Source: Amphibalanus amphitrite (Eukaryota; Arthropoda; Thecostraca; Balanomorpha; Balanidae). Taken from it: a stretch of DNA of 64,000 nt. The notes beneath the pieces are model-generated. The model worked only from the letters and a program-made list of their open reading frames with translations. It ran no database searches and was not told the DNA's origin. Each line of letters begins with the position of its first letter. Positions within the stretch are counted from its first letter, which is position 1. The translations under genes were made by a program, and so were the position numbers. The stretch covers positions 124,001 through 188,000 of the forward strand of contig NW_024882795.1 of the NCBI RefSeq assembly GCF_019059575.1, read 5' to 3'. Positions 11,201 through 22,569 of the stretch are shown one piece after another.

Positions 11201-11731
11201 CACATTGAAGCGGGGAGACGTCTTCACGCCCCTCCCTTTCTAGCTCGAGTCCTGAACCTCTTAGCGACAAAAACACTAAAAAGGAAGCACGGATTATTAA
11301 AGAAAGAAATAAGCTATTTCAAGGTGGTTTAAGTCTCCAAAAGTAAACGAATGTCACATTTTCCCGATTGCAACATTTCGACAAATCTTTTCCTTACCTG
11401 TAAACTAATGAAGACATCGCGAAGCCACAGACATCACGGAATATGAAAGTTACGGATGGTCGGTTAAATAAGATAGGAGGTAGCACACCTGGTCATAAAG
11501 TTCTGCACAAAGTGCTGTAATTGCACCCCGGAGCGGTCTTGTCAACGCGTATGCACGATGCTCCTATCCCATGTAGCTTCAGGTCACCTTTAGTTTCGAG
11601 CTCACCTTATCATATTGGGTCGCAATAAGCCGGTAGCCCTCCAGCGGAGACAAGCGCGGTCCGATTAGGCGCATTTGCCAGAGAGCGTTTGGCTCATTGG
11701 CAAACTCGCTGGGCCGCTCGAGCTGTGACAT
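5050..11731 (-). CDS. METTL27: METTL27/WBSCR27-like SAM-dependent methyltransferase (5 exons)
   Basis: Coding parts, in order on the minus strand: 11731-11606, 8820-8659, 6732-6634, 6246-6117, 5231-5050. Together 699 nt, 232 aa, close to the roughly 245 aa of vertebrate METTL27. Visible motifs are YDK at the end of exon 1, YAAPRL in exon 2, the SAM-binding loop DVAAGTGLVG (motif I), an acidic motif II region NIDALDP, motif IV YDAVVIAGGFVQGH, and KPGGYVINS at the start of the C-terminal part. Phases match at every junction. The fold is a class I Rossmann methyltransferase; the substrate of this family is not established, so none is assigned. One splice acceptor (exon 2) is not canonical. Family assignment is from motif memory; true orthology is not tested. 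Confidence 0.85.
5518..6109. mobile_element. Large palindromic TA-flanked MITE
   Basis: A 592-bp element whose two halves are inverted copies of about 270 bp around a short centre (about 5776-5855). Ends are cagggtgacacaaaaaa and its complement, flanked by TA at 5516-5517 and 6110-6111. Each arm also carries a piece that translates like the C-terminal tail of a mariner/IS630-type transposase (VIDNFARRMQVCL near the centre, GAHLEHIVERQ then stop in the right arm), with frame differences between the two. It therefore looks like a fold-back derivative made by inverted duplication of a Tc1/mariner-superfamily 3' end. The RNA would form a very long hairpin. Confidence 0.88.
6117..6246 (-). CDS. 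METTL27: Methyltransferase exon 4 (motif IV)
   Basis: 43 codons plus one base. A strong acceptor with a run of T (TTTCTCGCAG) precedes DTIGLHQTEV. The motif YDAVVIAGGFVQGH corresponds to the strand 4 region that lines the active site. The exon ends KP+G in phase 1 at donor G|GTTAGT. The next bases of the intron are the TA and end of a MITE. Confidence 0.88.
6634..6732 (-). CDS. METTL27: Methyltransferase exon 3 (motif II)
   Basis: 33 codons, phase 0 at both ends. The acceptor TATCACAG precedes IHEEGFRNIDALDP, where the acidic residue after the second beta strand would contact the ribose of SAM in this fold. The exon ends GVYQNFIH at a GTGGGT donor, a weaker but legal 5' splice site. Confidence 0.85.
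6822..8006. mobile_element. piggyBac-like MITE, TTAA-flanked, rich in GGTCA motifs
   Basis: Bounded by TTAA on both sides (6818-6821 and 8007-8010) with inverted ends cccgcgccctgctgggg and its near complement. TTAA duplication and terminal CCC are hallmarks of piggyBac elements. It is 1185 bp, with no transposase frame. The inside holds many copies of AGGTCA/TGACCT, including AGGTCA-TTCA-AGGTCA near 6967 and a perfect 19-bp palindrome at 6990-7008. It sits in the intron between methyltransferase exons 2 and 3. A truncated relative starts at 32931. Confidence 0.85.
8659..8820 (-). CDS. METTL27: Methyltransferase exon 2 (SAM-binding motif I)
   Basis: 54 codons containing FDPENYAAPRL and the motif I loop VMDVAAGTGLVG. 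The donor is AGG|GTAAAT at 8659/8658, phase 0. The 5' limit is uncertain. Alignment of the exon 1-2 junction to human METTL27 is gap-free over 22 residues if the exon begins GTGGCCTATGAC at 8820, but the preceding bases are CG rather than AG, with an in-frame stop just above. The nearest canonical acceptor is CAG at 8802-8800, which would start the exon at 8799 with GATTTCGATCC and remove seven residues. Confidence 0.75.
8821..11605. other. Methyltransferase intron 1
   Basis: No exon is seen apart from the flanking ones. It contains a G/C-run cluster at 9915-9992 framed by TTAA at 9908 and 10002, long C runs at 9950-9962 and 11069-11079, and a segment at about 10440-11095 whose style (short G-rich start, then 'ttgcgaataactc') resembles the GGTCA-type MITE family. 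Confidence 0.5.
11606..11731 (-). CDS. METTL27: Methyltransferase exon 1 (start codon)
   Basis: The ATG is at 11731-11729, in the context aacaATGt. The 42-codon exon ends with ATQYDK and a good donor (AAG|GTGAGC) in phase 0. YDK followed by a small residue and Ala is the usual beginning of the family's conserved region, where human has YDRWA. The upstream flank 11735-11800 is moderately GC-rich and may hold the promoter. Confidence 0.8.
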
Positions 11732-12340
11732 TGTTACCCTTCCGGCGTCCGGGCCGGCACTGACCGCCCGCCGTCACTAAACGGTCGTACGGTACGACCC
11801 CAACTGCGCCTCGTCTATGTGATCCAATCCAGACCAGAAACTTTAAAACAGCGTAGTCCGCGATCTATTTTGTGGAGTATTTTATATAAACAAAGAAATT
11901 CCCAGAATACACTTCACTAATACTCACCCGAGAATCCTAATGCCGTTTTATCGTGGAGCATGACTTGTTTATAAAAAGAACAGCACGATAGAAATCATCA
12001 GAAAGAAGGTATTTAAATATTCGAGCTGCTGAAACTATTTTCACAATGCACAATGACAGTGTCGGTTATGGTCGGAGCCATGATTCTGCAACACTTTGAG
12101 TCCGCATTCAGTTTTCACTTGGCCATTCCTTAGCAGTCGCATGATAATGGGTTTCAGGGACAGCTCCAGTCAGTATCCAGGACCAAACCTCTGGAAATCC
12201 ACTTTTGGATTTTTATATGGCCCTATAAACAGAAAAGAGGTAGTTGCGAGACGTGTAACTATTTTTTCTTTTGTCTATTATCGCAGTTGTTTTTGAAAGA
12301 TAGTGTGCATAGATTGGCTTTTGTTTCAATCTTCGTTTAA

Positions 12341-13306
12341 CCCTCGCCGGCACAGGGGGATGTTCAGCCGATTTCGACGCAAAACATTGAACCACGGCAA
12401 TCGCTCCCAAGAGCTCAGTGTTTAAGCTAGAACCAATTTACTTGCATGAGAGGACTCAGAATAGACTGCGCTATCAAACTGATATCTCGAATTTTCAAAA
12501 TTTTGGATATTTTGAAAAAAAAAATATAATAAAATATAAAAATTGTATTTTTATTTTTTTTTTCAAAACGTTTTTGACATTTCGAAAAAAAACCCGGAAT
12601 ATATGCGATAGAACACATGGTTTTGACTTACTCTAGCAAGTTTTAGCTAAATATCTTCAAAAATGGCCAAGTTATACGCATTATTGCAAAAAAATCACAA
12701 TTATAAATTTTCATATCATTTTTTAAGTATGTTTTTGACATCGTTCACCAATATAAATAGCACCGTCGTGTTCCTGAGCTCAAACTGCATCCTATAGATA
12801 TGTTTTTTTTATGAAAAATTCAATTTTGAAATTTGACCTTTTTTGACCTGAAAGTGACCTGACCTCAGCTATATTCAGATGAAAATGGCCTCAAATGACA
12901 CAAGCGACACCGAATTCGAAATCTATGGCCTAAATGGACCATAAAGCATGTGTCACGTGACCGACTTATGACAAAAGATTTCCGTGACCTATGCATGATG
13001 ACCTGACCCTGACCTGAAAATCAAAGTACAAGTTTGGTACCCTCATCTAAAGCATCTGTTCTCGAGTGTGTAAACCAAAAATCAGCCTGATCTGACTTGT
13101 AAGACGGCAGCCAGAGCCCAAAAAGGCAACAAGCCAAATATCGATAATTTATACTTTGACCTGACCTGTGACGTCATCGGTGACCTTGAGGTTAATGAAA
13201 TTAGGTTTCGTTTAACAGTTTTTCTGGGGCTATTTTTGACGATCGGCCCAGTAGTTTCGGAGTTAGGAGGGGGCTATGAATAGCCCCCCCAGTGGGGCGT
13301 GTTAGG
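12341..13306. mobile_element. Probable divergent piggyBac-like MITE
   Basis: Begins TTAA then ccctcgccggcacaggggg, and ends with cccccccagtggggcgtg followed by TTAG. The ends match the 6822-8006 element in style and the interior (12830-13250) again carries many TGACC/GGTCA motifs. The right TTAA is altered, so the boundary is approximate. Confidence 0.55.
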
Positions 13307-13765
13307 TACACTGCTTAATTTTCACTATATCAATTATGATCCTCCAAAATGAGCTGCAACATAATAAACTAATGGACCATGCTGTTCACTTCGCAATGCT
13401 ATGGGCGGTGCCTATAAACACGTCCTCAAATCAATTCATTTAACGCGATTATCAGCGCACAATGCCATTGATTACAATTTTTTAATTAAAGCTCGTCTGG
13501 CAAAGGCAGGCAATTGTAGGTAGGTAATGGTATATTCTACCTGATGTCTCCCTTTTGGCCCCGATATCGGGTACATTCCAAGAAACATCATAGATGTTTC
13601 ATATGAAAGATGAGAAGTCACGCTGAATGTTTATGGGCCACCGGCGCGGCGCGGCGGGCCGGTTGTTGGTGGCGGCGCCTGCCACCCCGTCCAGAGTGTG
13701 TTTACTCTTCAGTGGCTGTTTTTTGTCGGCCAATGGTACACCGTTTTCAGCAAGACACCACTGCA

Positions 13766-15470
13766 CAGTGGGGATTTTTCCGATCTAGCGCCTATTAATT
13801 CAAAAAATATTTTTTGGATTTTGGTTTATTTTTTTGTGTCAGTAGGGCTAAGAAATGTCTGAATTTTAATATATGGCATTGTTTTATCTGTATGTCCACA
13901 GCAAAACTAGGAAAAATGCGCCCAAAGTTCACACTCATGCGTGATTACTCAATGGGCTCAGCAAGGCCCGAAAGTATAGCTCAATTTCATTGTCCTGTCC
14001 TGTTGGTTTTAATCTTGCGAGGTCTTAAAGTTGCATATCGTCTGAAAGGCACCTTTATTAGGAATGGAATGGCAAACGGAAAGTATGCCACAACCTTACT
14101 AAGGTCACAAAAATGCCCTTTACAAAAAACCCTTACAGACACCATATTGAAGGAATGGTATTCTAAATAAATGTAGGAAATCAACAATGTTTTCCACACT
14201 TTTCCACTCCGAAATATATCCAATCGAATTCGCCACTTTCTTCTGCACAAGACAACGCCTAGTTTGGCTGCCGAAACTTGCCTGAACACGGAATATTCAC
14301 ATTAGAGTATCTTAACACCCCACTCGAGGAGCGCTAGGGCAAACAGCACGATATAGGTATGTTCCGGACATAGGCAAATAATTTTACTTCGTGATTTATA
14401 TGATGCATATTTTCTGAGACACATTCATTAGGAATAGGATGACAAGCGTAAATTATACATACCGTAACCTTATTAACCATCGCACTTGTGGGGAGGGGGA
14501 GGGGGAAGGGGTCGGATAAAACCCCATGGTTTTCCGCAAATTACTCGCGCAAAAAGTGGCCGATCGCGCCGAAACTTTCGGTACCCTCGAGATCATCAAT
14601 TTTACATCTAACCTAAAAATTTCATGACTCTGACCCAACTGAACTTTGACCTGTGGCATATTTCTCGAGACCATGTTTGGCCGGAATCGCGATTCGGCGT
14701 ATGCCAGCTCACATTATCCGCGATTTCCAGTCTTTTTGTGGTTTTAAACGTTCAAATATGTGAAATGATGTTGGTGCCATGCATAATGGTGGGTGTCAAG
14801 GTCACGTGAAGGTCAAGTCAAGGTCATTGACCTTTTGATGACCTTGGTTCACTTTTTCGAGTTTTACTTGTTTCTAGGGTAGTTTTTGGTGCTGATTTCG
14901 ATTTTAGCAGCCATTTGGATATTTACGAAGTAGTTCTAGTGCCTTCGTTCCATGTTACGAAGCTATCAGTAGTAGGTGACACTTCTATGGATGGCCGGCA
15001 GGACGCCTACTAATTGATCTAACCTGACCTGACCCGACCTGGCCTAAATGCATAAAGACATCGTCTGTGATCAAAACTAACATGAAATTCGTGATCAGCA
15101 CCCCAAAATACCCCGCAACACCCTAACTTTGCGAAGTTTCAAGAGGTCTCGATTTCCCAACTTTAGTTGGGTCATTAAACTGACTTGGAAAGTCAGCTTA
15201 TGACCTTGGACTTTGAAATTGGATATATTCGGCCTAATTTCGTCATAGGCAGCACGCTTGACTTTTCCGCGAAGCTCTAGCTTGATCAGGGGCCAAACGG
15301 CTGAGCGGGGGGTCCAATTGAACCCCCTATACTATGTTGATTATGCACATTTACAGGTAAAATTCTCACCAGGACACACCAGCCAACATCTGTGCACAAT
15401 CTGGCTACAATTCTACCTATGGTTTGCCCTCTACGAATAAATACGTGCTAGATCGGAAAAATCCCCACTG
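13766..15470. mobile_element. TIR element with TGCA flanks (1.7 kb)
   Basis: Inverted ends of 24 bp (cagtggggatttttccgatc... and its complement) are perfect and are flanked by TGCA on both sides (13762-13765, 15471-15474). Because TGCA is itself palindromic it may be either a 4-bp target duplication or part of the ends. A 118-codon open frame at 13814-14170 (plus) lies inside but matches no family I know. From about 14480 to 15330 the interior is another GGTCA-rich segment bounded by G/C runs, probably a nested element. Confidence 0.75.
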
Positions 15471-15474
15471 TGCA

Positions 15475-16435
15475 CTGTGCTGAAATAAACCAGAACCGGT
15501 ATATTCCAGATCAGCGACACTTTGCGGCTTGCTAATGCGCCTTATCAAGGCCAATATGAGGCATTTATCAATGCCAATTGCCTATAACTATGCCTATATA
15601 CATATAATTATTCATGAAATAAGCGGGCAATGAATTGCCCATGCCGTAGGTAGTTGCTCATTGTTGTAGATAAGCTGGGTCCGGGGGAGGCGGGTACTTT
15701 CAACCACCGCGGCCCGGGGGCATTTTTCGCCCCATCCCCCCATACTCCGTAAATAAAGAAGCTACGGAAGCAAAAGCGGTACAAAACGAAAGATCTCTAC
15801 AAGGCGACTCTAAAGCATCTAAAACTTTGACCTCAACTCAATTTCCAGATTAGAGGTCAAGGTCAAGGGCAAAACCTGAACATGGTTAGTGATCTCAAGC
15901 TATGTGATCCAGAGGATGGCTTGAAGATGCATAAAATCGGCCAAAACTGGTTGAAACTAAAAAAGATTGTCTGAGGAATCTGATACCGTTATCAAAGCTA
16001 TTTAGGCAAATGCCATGCTCATTCTCAAAATTGACCTCACAGTTTGCACTTTTTCGTATATGTTATACACGTATGTACACCGAATTTCAAATGTTTTGAG
16101 ATATTGTAAAGCATGTTAGACCCCTAACTGGGGCTCATTTAACGATTGACAGCTTCCTGAAGGTCAAAGTCATGCACGAGTAGGTATCCTTGCTAGCTCC
16201 TATTTCACGAGTTGAAGTGGGCCATTATAACTCAGTCGTTTTGCTATCCTGATGCTCTAGATGTACTTGAGAGCAAAATAGATGACGGACTCCTGATAAG
16301 TGGTTACTACCTCATTTTAGGCCCATCACGTGTCAAGGGAATGCAAAGATCATTCGAGGTCACATTTGGTCAACATAACACGTGCTCGTTTCTAAAAAGG
16401 ATGTATGTCAGACTCATTCGACTGCAGTCTTGACA
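15475..16435. other. Intergenic, repeat-like, no gene seen
   Basis: A segment at about 15670-16200 starts with G-rich sequence and carries several TGACC/GGTCA motifs, again like the MITE family. No exon is recognised. Confidence 0.4.
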
Positions 16436-18200
16436 CACAAAAAAGCGCTGATGCGAGCGAGCGAGCGCAGCGAGCGAAGCGAAGTCTTTTCAATATAACG
16501 GAAAAATCTCAGTATGAGCGGCCCGGCCCGCTTTTGAAAGGCTCAGCAACCGCTGGACCGATTGGCCTGCACGGTCTTTGTTGCTGGGTAGCCCCATCCC
16601 TTCTTCCCCGTTATTGACTACTTTTGATACATCTCAGTGACCGTCGTGGCACGTGCCACGTGAAAAGTCAAGGGCGTTCAAGCTGTTTTGCAAAAGTAGT
16701 GATTTTGCGAGGCTCATATCTTAGCAGCCGCTTGGGCGATTGTCTTGCTATAATTTTTGTAGGGTAGCTGCATCCCTTCTACCAAAGGTCGGATACTCTT
16801 GATCTATGTGAGTGACTCCTGCACGTGCAAAATGCAAAAAGAAGAGGCGCCAAATTTGTTCCCATTTCAATAACTCGATAATTATTGGGGAGATTTCGCT
16901 GAAACTTGACATAAAGGTAGGCACCCACCAGGCAATGCATTCCCATGCGTTGCGGTTAGGGACTAGGGTGCTACTGCACGTGCGCACGTGCAGGCCCAGG
17001 GGCGCTTCCAGATCTCGAGAACGGCTGGGCTGATTTCGCTCAAATTTGGTACACGGTTGGGGATCGGTTAGTAGGGTGCCGTGCAAAAGTCAGTTTGGAC
17101 CCCGTTCGCACGTACGCACGTGCAGAATGCCGCTTCCAGATCTCAGGAACGGCTGGGCCGATTGCGTTCAAATTTGGCATACCGCTAGCGACCGGTTAGA
17201 AGGGTGCTTTGCACAAACCCGTTGGAAGTACCCTCTCGCCCTTTCGCACGTGCAGGCCTCACTATCTCGCTCGCTCGTTCTTCGCCCAAAAGGCGTTTTA
17301 CTGGCGTAGTCTTTCCTTATATTAGATTAACGGAAATTTCTGAGTATGAGCGGCCGGCCGGCGGCCGGTCACGATTCTGCGACGCTTATATCTCAGCAAC
17401 CACTTGACCGATTTACATGCGGTAATTTTGTAAGGTATTGCTGAGCGTATAGGAAGGCCTTAAATTAATTATTGTTCATTTGTTTTAAACTAAGACTAAA
17501 GCTAATGTTTAAAAATTGAGGTTTTTTGCCCGACGTTTCGCGTTTATTGCTTATTCATGGGCTATGCTAAAACATGATTAATTTATTAATTAATGATTAA
17601 TAATAATTAATTTAAGGCCTTCCTATACGCTCAGCAACACTTGTCAATTTATATACTTAATTTTGTAAGGTAGTTTCATTCCTTCTTCCAAGCATTGGAC
17701 TATTCCCGATGCATGTGGATTGTGGGTGGCCCCTTATGCACGTGCCACGTGCAAAACGAAGAGGTGTCAGTTTTGTAATTGTTGCAATATCTCGGTAACT
17801 ACTTGGCCGATTGCGCTGAAAGTTGGCATGTAGGTAGGCACCCACTAGGCAATGCATATCCATGTGCCAGAATTGGGGTGCTGCTGCACGTGCGCACGTG
17901 CAGGGGTCGATTCCAGATCTCGAGAACGGCTGGACCGATGGCGCTCAAATTTGGCACATGGTTAGGGACCGGTTAGTAGGGTTCCGTGCAAAAGTCAGTT
18001 GGGACCCATTTTGCACGTGCGCACGTGCAGGGTGCCGCTTCCAGATCTCGAGAACGGCTGGGCCGATTGTGCTCAAATTTGGCACATCGCTAGAGACCGG
18101 TTAGTAGGGTGCCGTGCACAAGTCAGCTGGAGGTACCCCGTCGAAATTTCGCACGTACAAGGCTCACCCTCTCGCTCGCTCCGTTAGTCGCCCCAAAAGG
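16436..18200. repeat. Duplicated repeat block with CACGTG-rich 128-bp units
   Basis: Two related blocks (about 16436-17330 and 17345-18200) share the same order of subrepeats. Each subrepeat carries a phrase like atctcgagaacggctgggcc followed by gattgcgctcaaatttggca. Inside each block a 128-bp unit is present twice (phrase starts near 17006, 17134, 17911 and 18039). The units begin with gcacgtgcgcacgtgc, a perfect palindrome with two CACGTG boxes. Block ends carry gcgagcgagcg or its complement and cccaaaaggcgtt. The second block is interrupted by a MITE. No coding potential is supported. Confidence 0.8.
17438..17637. mobile_element. 200-bp MITE with 36-bp inverted ends
   Basis: Left end 17438-17473 begins ttgctgagcgtataggaagg and the right end 17602-17637 is its exact reverse complement. 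The flanking repeat sequence (gtaattttgtaaggta on both related copies) shows that the element interrupts a pre-existing repeat. It is too small to encode a protein. The superfamily is unknown. Confidence 0.88.
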
Positions 18201-20090
18201 CGTTATACTCTTCATTTGCTCTTCATTGCTTTAAGGCCACACCTCGAATATGCTATATGAATCAGTGAATTATCCTTATTGTCCAATTTTGGCCACATGA
18301 CTCACCGATTTCAGCTGTAGTTGGTTGAAACTTGAAAATTAATATTTACCGAACATTGACGGATTTTGGCTTTGCTAGAGTCCGTAACCCGTCAAACCAC
18401 GACCTCTCGAGCATACTGGAACAAACATGTTTTAAACATGTTGTTCACAAGGCAGTTGACAAAAGGCATAAAAGAGGCTAGACTACACAGAAAGTGGTTG
18501 AAAGTGTTGGCTTATCAACTCGAATCGCTCGTTTACAACTCAAGTTTCTTGAGCACCTATTCATCGGCTTCAAGTTTTAGGGCAGGGGGCGGGCATCTTG
18601 CAATAAAGCGACAAAGAATCATTCAAGATATGATGCACATTTTGTAATGGAGCACACAATATAACTTTTTCACTTCACGTTCACGGTTCAGTCATGAAAT
18701 GACAATGAGGAATAGCTGTGAAGGTGCATAATTAAAATTGTGAACACCGTATACGGTCTTCGGTGTAATTCATCCGTGCTCCGGACGACTATTATTCGTA
18801 GAAAACTGACAAAAGCGTCGCAGCTCGTATAGTGATAGCTGAGTGAGTGGGCGGGCGTCGGGCACTAATTCATCGTGCAGGCAGTGGTAAATCATCTGCT
18901 CAACGTTACTTTAGGCTCAATTCAGCATAAGGGCATACACTGACACAAGCCAAGTTCAACTAATAATAAACTTGAAACTAACGACTCGAAATATACAAGC
19001 ATATGCTGTAAACAGTAAACTTACACAGACTGGAAGGAAGGAGCACAGATTCATTTACTCCACAAAGACCAAAGTCTAAAATATCTTCATTGAAGATAGC
19101 TTTAATAAACCACGTCTCTTTTCAATATTTGTTTATGACTCTTTATGGTTGAATGGAGCCTCAAAATTAATTTAAAACAAATATTTACCATAAACTACTT
19201 CAATGACCTTCACAAGGTCAAACTGTGCGGCTTTCAAGCAGAAATATCATCAAGTCTTATTTTTATTAAATACATTTTCGATCCACACTGAAGATTGTTT
19301 TCAGAAATCTTTCTGAAGGATGTTTGTTTTTCCATAATTATATTTTTCGTTTGCTATTTGCTCAGATAAAAGTATTTAAATTCATTTGGATAAAAAATAA
19401 AAATTAGGCAATGTTTACAAGACGTAACCATAGCAACCTGAGTCAGACACTAATTTGCAGACATTTTTAGTGTTTGCTATGCTCGATTTCCTTGGCCAGA
19501 TTTTACCTGTAGCTGTAAATTTATCGCTTTGGCCTGTAATATAACCCCTAATTATACGGCCTTGATATAACCGGCAGGGCCTTGATATAGGTAACTTCGG
19601 TTTTGCCAAAGACCCTAAAATTACGGGTTTGACCAAGGCGGTTTGACATGCTTATATAGCATTGGGGCTTGCCTTGCTTAGTATTTTAGTTTACCGAATT
19701 TATATTCCTATATCATATATGCCATGACTTTGCATTCGCTTGGGAATTGCGGATAACATCGACACGATTGCGAACGATCGCTTGAGTGCCACGTTTGCGA
19801 ACTCTTACCCATACACACAAACTACAGCCATGGCTGATAAGTATTTTTTTTTTAATTCAGTGCATGTCGACCAACGCATCAGTGCTGACTCAATTGGATA
19901 GCTAAGATGCTGCGGATGGTCGCAGATGACATTTTCGCCACGGTTAGAAATGCATCAGTCCGTGTCGGCGTCGCATCAGTCCGTGGCGTAGTTCGCAAAT
20001 CGCAATCCTCTACGATTCAACAGATTTTTATCTATTCAAACGCAAAAGCACGATTTGAAAAATCCATGTCAATTGTCGTTGTGTTGTGGA
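18201..20090. other. AT-rich intergenic stretch, no gene seen
   Basis: No exon with plausible splice sites, no RNA gene and no terminal repeats were recognised. Confidence 0.5.
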
Positions 20091-20099
20091 CTATCCTAA

Positions 20100-20365
20100 C
20101 CGTGCGCCAGCAATCAGCGCCCGTTCCTGATGCCGTCGGGCGCTCGCCGCGCCCGCACGCTGGCGACGCACCAACCTCTGGCAGGACGCCTCTGACGTCA
20201 CTGTCTGTGGGGCACGGGGGCCGCGGCGGCATACCATACCCAGCCAGCCGCCAGACAGACAGCCCGGCCGCCGGGTCCGCGCCACGAGAGCTGGGGACGA
20301 CCGTAAACGGTGGAGGAGACGCCCCCTTCCGCAGCCCGGCGGACCAGGGACAAGGGTTGACTTGA
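20100..20365. other. GC-rich, CpG-rich segment
   Basis: A local jump in G+C and CpG content after AT-rich sequence. It could be a promoter-type CpG island or a repeat. An open frame crosses it in more than one phase (typical of GC-rich DNA), so coding is not inferred. Confidence 0.4.
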
Positions 20366-20494
20366 CGGCTACGGATGGGTAAGGGCAGGTGTTGTCCATC
20401 TGAACTGCACAGTCACGTGACCCATTTGACCTTCGGATCCAATTCTGGTAGTCAATTCTGGCGCTTTTGTTACCATAGCGAAAAATGTAGCCCC

Positions 20495-20634
20495 GTGTTC
20501 ACAGTTTTCCTGACGACGAAGATTCTGCTAATCTGGCCAATGGCGTTCGAGAACCGCGGCCAAGCCCCGCTGATCTTGAACGTGATTGGTCGGACGGCGT
20601 ATAGAATCTTCGTCGTCCAGGAGACTGCGAACAC
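20495..20634. repeat. 140-bp imperfect palindrome containing CCAAT boxes
   Basis: The arms begin gtgttcacag and end ctgcgaacac, and both carry gacgacgaagattc in opposite orientation. Near the centre are ggccaatggcg and its mirror, tgattggtcgg. Similarity of the arms continues a few bases outward. It may be a small MITE or a symmetrical regulatory element. Confidence 0.7.
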
Positions 20635-20641
20635 TGGGTAA

Positions 20642-22565
20642 ACCAAGAGGTAAACAATCTGTGCGTGGAATGGGGATTGGGAGTGGTGAATGTGTAAGGG
20701 CGATGATAGGCTGATTCGTCGATTTTTATTTATACTATTATCCTTATTATATATTCTGACCACTTTGTTTATGTTCAGGAGTTTTTTTCTGTTTATTTAA
20801 CATAAAAACGGTGTGTTTTACTGCCAATGCCAAGTGCCATGTTGATATTGAAATTGGGTTACAATTCAACATTCACCGGTTTTTCTATGGCCTGTTGTGC
20901 ATCATATTATTGGTAATGTGAACATAGGTACTCCATACACTGCTTCTTTTGGGTATATTTTAATGTTTGACCTGATTTTACTTCATTTCACCTTATATGT
21001 TTTTGCAGGAACAGTTATCACACCATTATTGTGTAAAAATAAGGGTGGTGTTTCGCGGCACTCTGCCAGCCATTTTTGGCTTACATAGAGACATCAACAA
21101 GCCTATACCTGCGACACTACCAGAGGTTGACGCTAGCTCACGGAATGCGCTGGCAGCGGCTGGCAGCGCGCCGGTGAAACAGCCAGGGGTTTCCTATGTA
21201 ACGTCATTGTTGTCTAGGTAGATGGGTCTTCATCAATTGTTAACAGCTACAAAAATTGGAATGAAAAATGTTGAGGTATTTTGAGCATCAGCTAAACAGG
21301 AAAGAGAATTTGGCTACAGCCCATCTTGCAACGCCTCAATGAAATTTCACGAGAAACTGAAATTAAGGGAGCAGCTACATAACTGAGGTAAAGTCGATAA
21401 ATCCTTGTGTATTTACCTACATAACTGGGGTAAATCCACAAGGCACCTTGAATTCAAACTATGAAGTGACTCCAAGCGAAATATAGCAGAAATTGGGACT
21501 TAGTGGAGCTTAGAAATAATCTGCTTAGTGCTGGATGAATGTTTTCACTTAAATGAACACCACCATATTCGAGTCATGAAAAAGTGTTGAGTAAGCATAA
21601 GCTTGTAGCATAAAAGATGTTTGTGAAAAGTCACTAGATTTTAAAGTGTTAGTCTCTGCACATTGATTCTCTGATTGTTTAAATGATGAAGTCTCTGCAC
21701 AGTCTCTGATTGACTGAATGAGCTCTGCAGTCACATTACAATAGTGAAATTCATGGGAAGATTTTATTTGTAATAAAAGAAGGTAATATTTTGAGTTGAT
21801 TATTCCTATTCTGTGAAGACCATAGCATGTTTAACAGCATTCCAAACAGGGCATGTCAAAGGTTGGATGGATCTTGGGATTTCCTTGAATTGTGTTTACC
21901 ATATGTTGTTTTTTTTATTCAAAGTTATTGTAAAAGCCAACCAACTTTTACAACATTGATGATCATACTTTAGCTTTGGAAACAAGACATATGTATTATG
22001 TAGTCTACATATCTATGGTTATGCTGATCTTGTTTTCCAGAGTCTTTGATTATCACTTGATTTCATTCACTTTTGATGTAGTGAAATCCATGATCATTTT
22101 AATGACAAGCTACATTTGAAATGTATTGTTGCTCCCTTTTTTACCATGCATATTTTTGTGTCTTGTGAGGTCTCATATAGGAATAACAAGAGCAGTAACA
22201 TGCATTTTTTGCTTGTGGTGTCATAACTTTGTACAATATTTCCAGCTTTATAATATGCAGTTACCAGTCACATTGGGCATCACATATATATTTTTCCTGC
22301 AGGAGGAAAGACACAGAGCTAACTAGTGACTCATGTTTGTGCTCCTATCACTTCACCCCTGGGGAATCAGTGCCTACAACACCCCTTGAGTATAATGGTC
22401 ACCAAGGGGTGCTGTCCTGGCATGTTCACTTTCTGTTGAGAAGGTTATAACAAACACCATGTGTGTCATTTAGTTGCATATATAATATCTTAATGTTAAG
22501 TCTACATAAAGTTTGAAGTCTGTAGCCCCTCTTAATCCTAGTTTGTCATTACCTTAATCTAGCCT
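20642..22565. other. AT-rich intergenic stretch, no gene seen
   Basis: Only a short inverted motif pair around 21378-21433 (acataactg..gtaaa in both orientations) was noticed. No exon is supported. Confidence 0.45.
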
Positions 22566-22569
22566 GGGT

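Noticed and set aside
13814-14170. 118-codon plus-strand frame within the TGCA-flanked element
   Set aside because: No transposase motif or other recognisable domain; AT-rich and of ordinary chance length.
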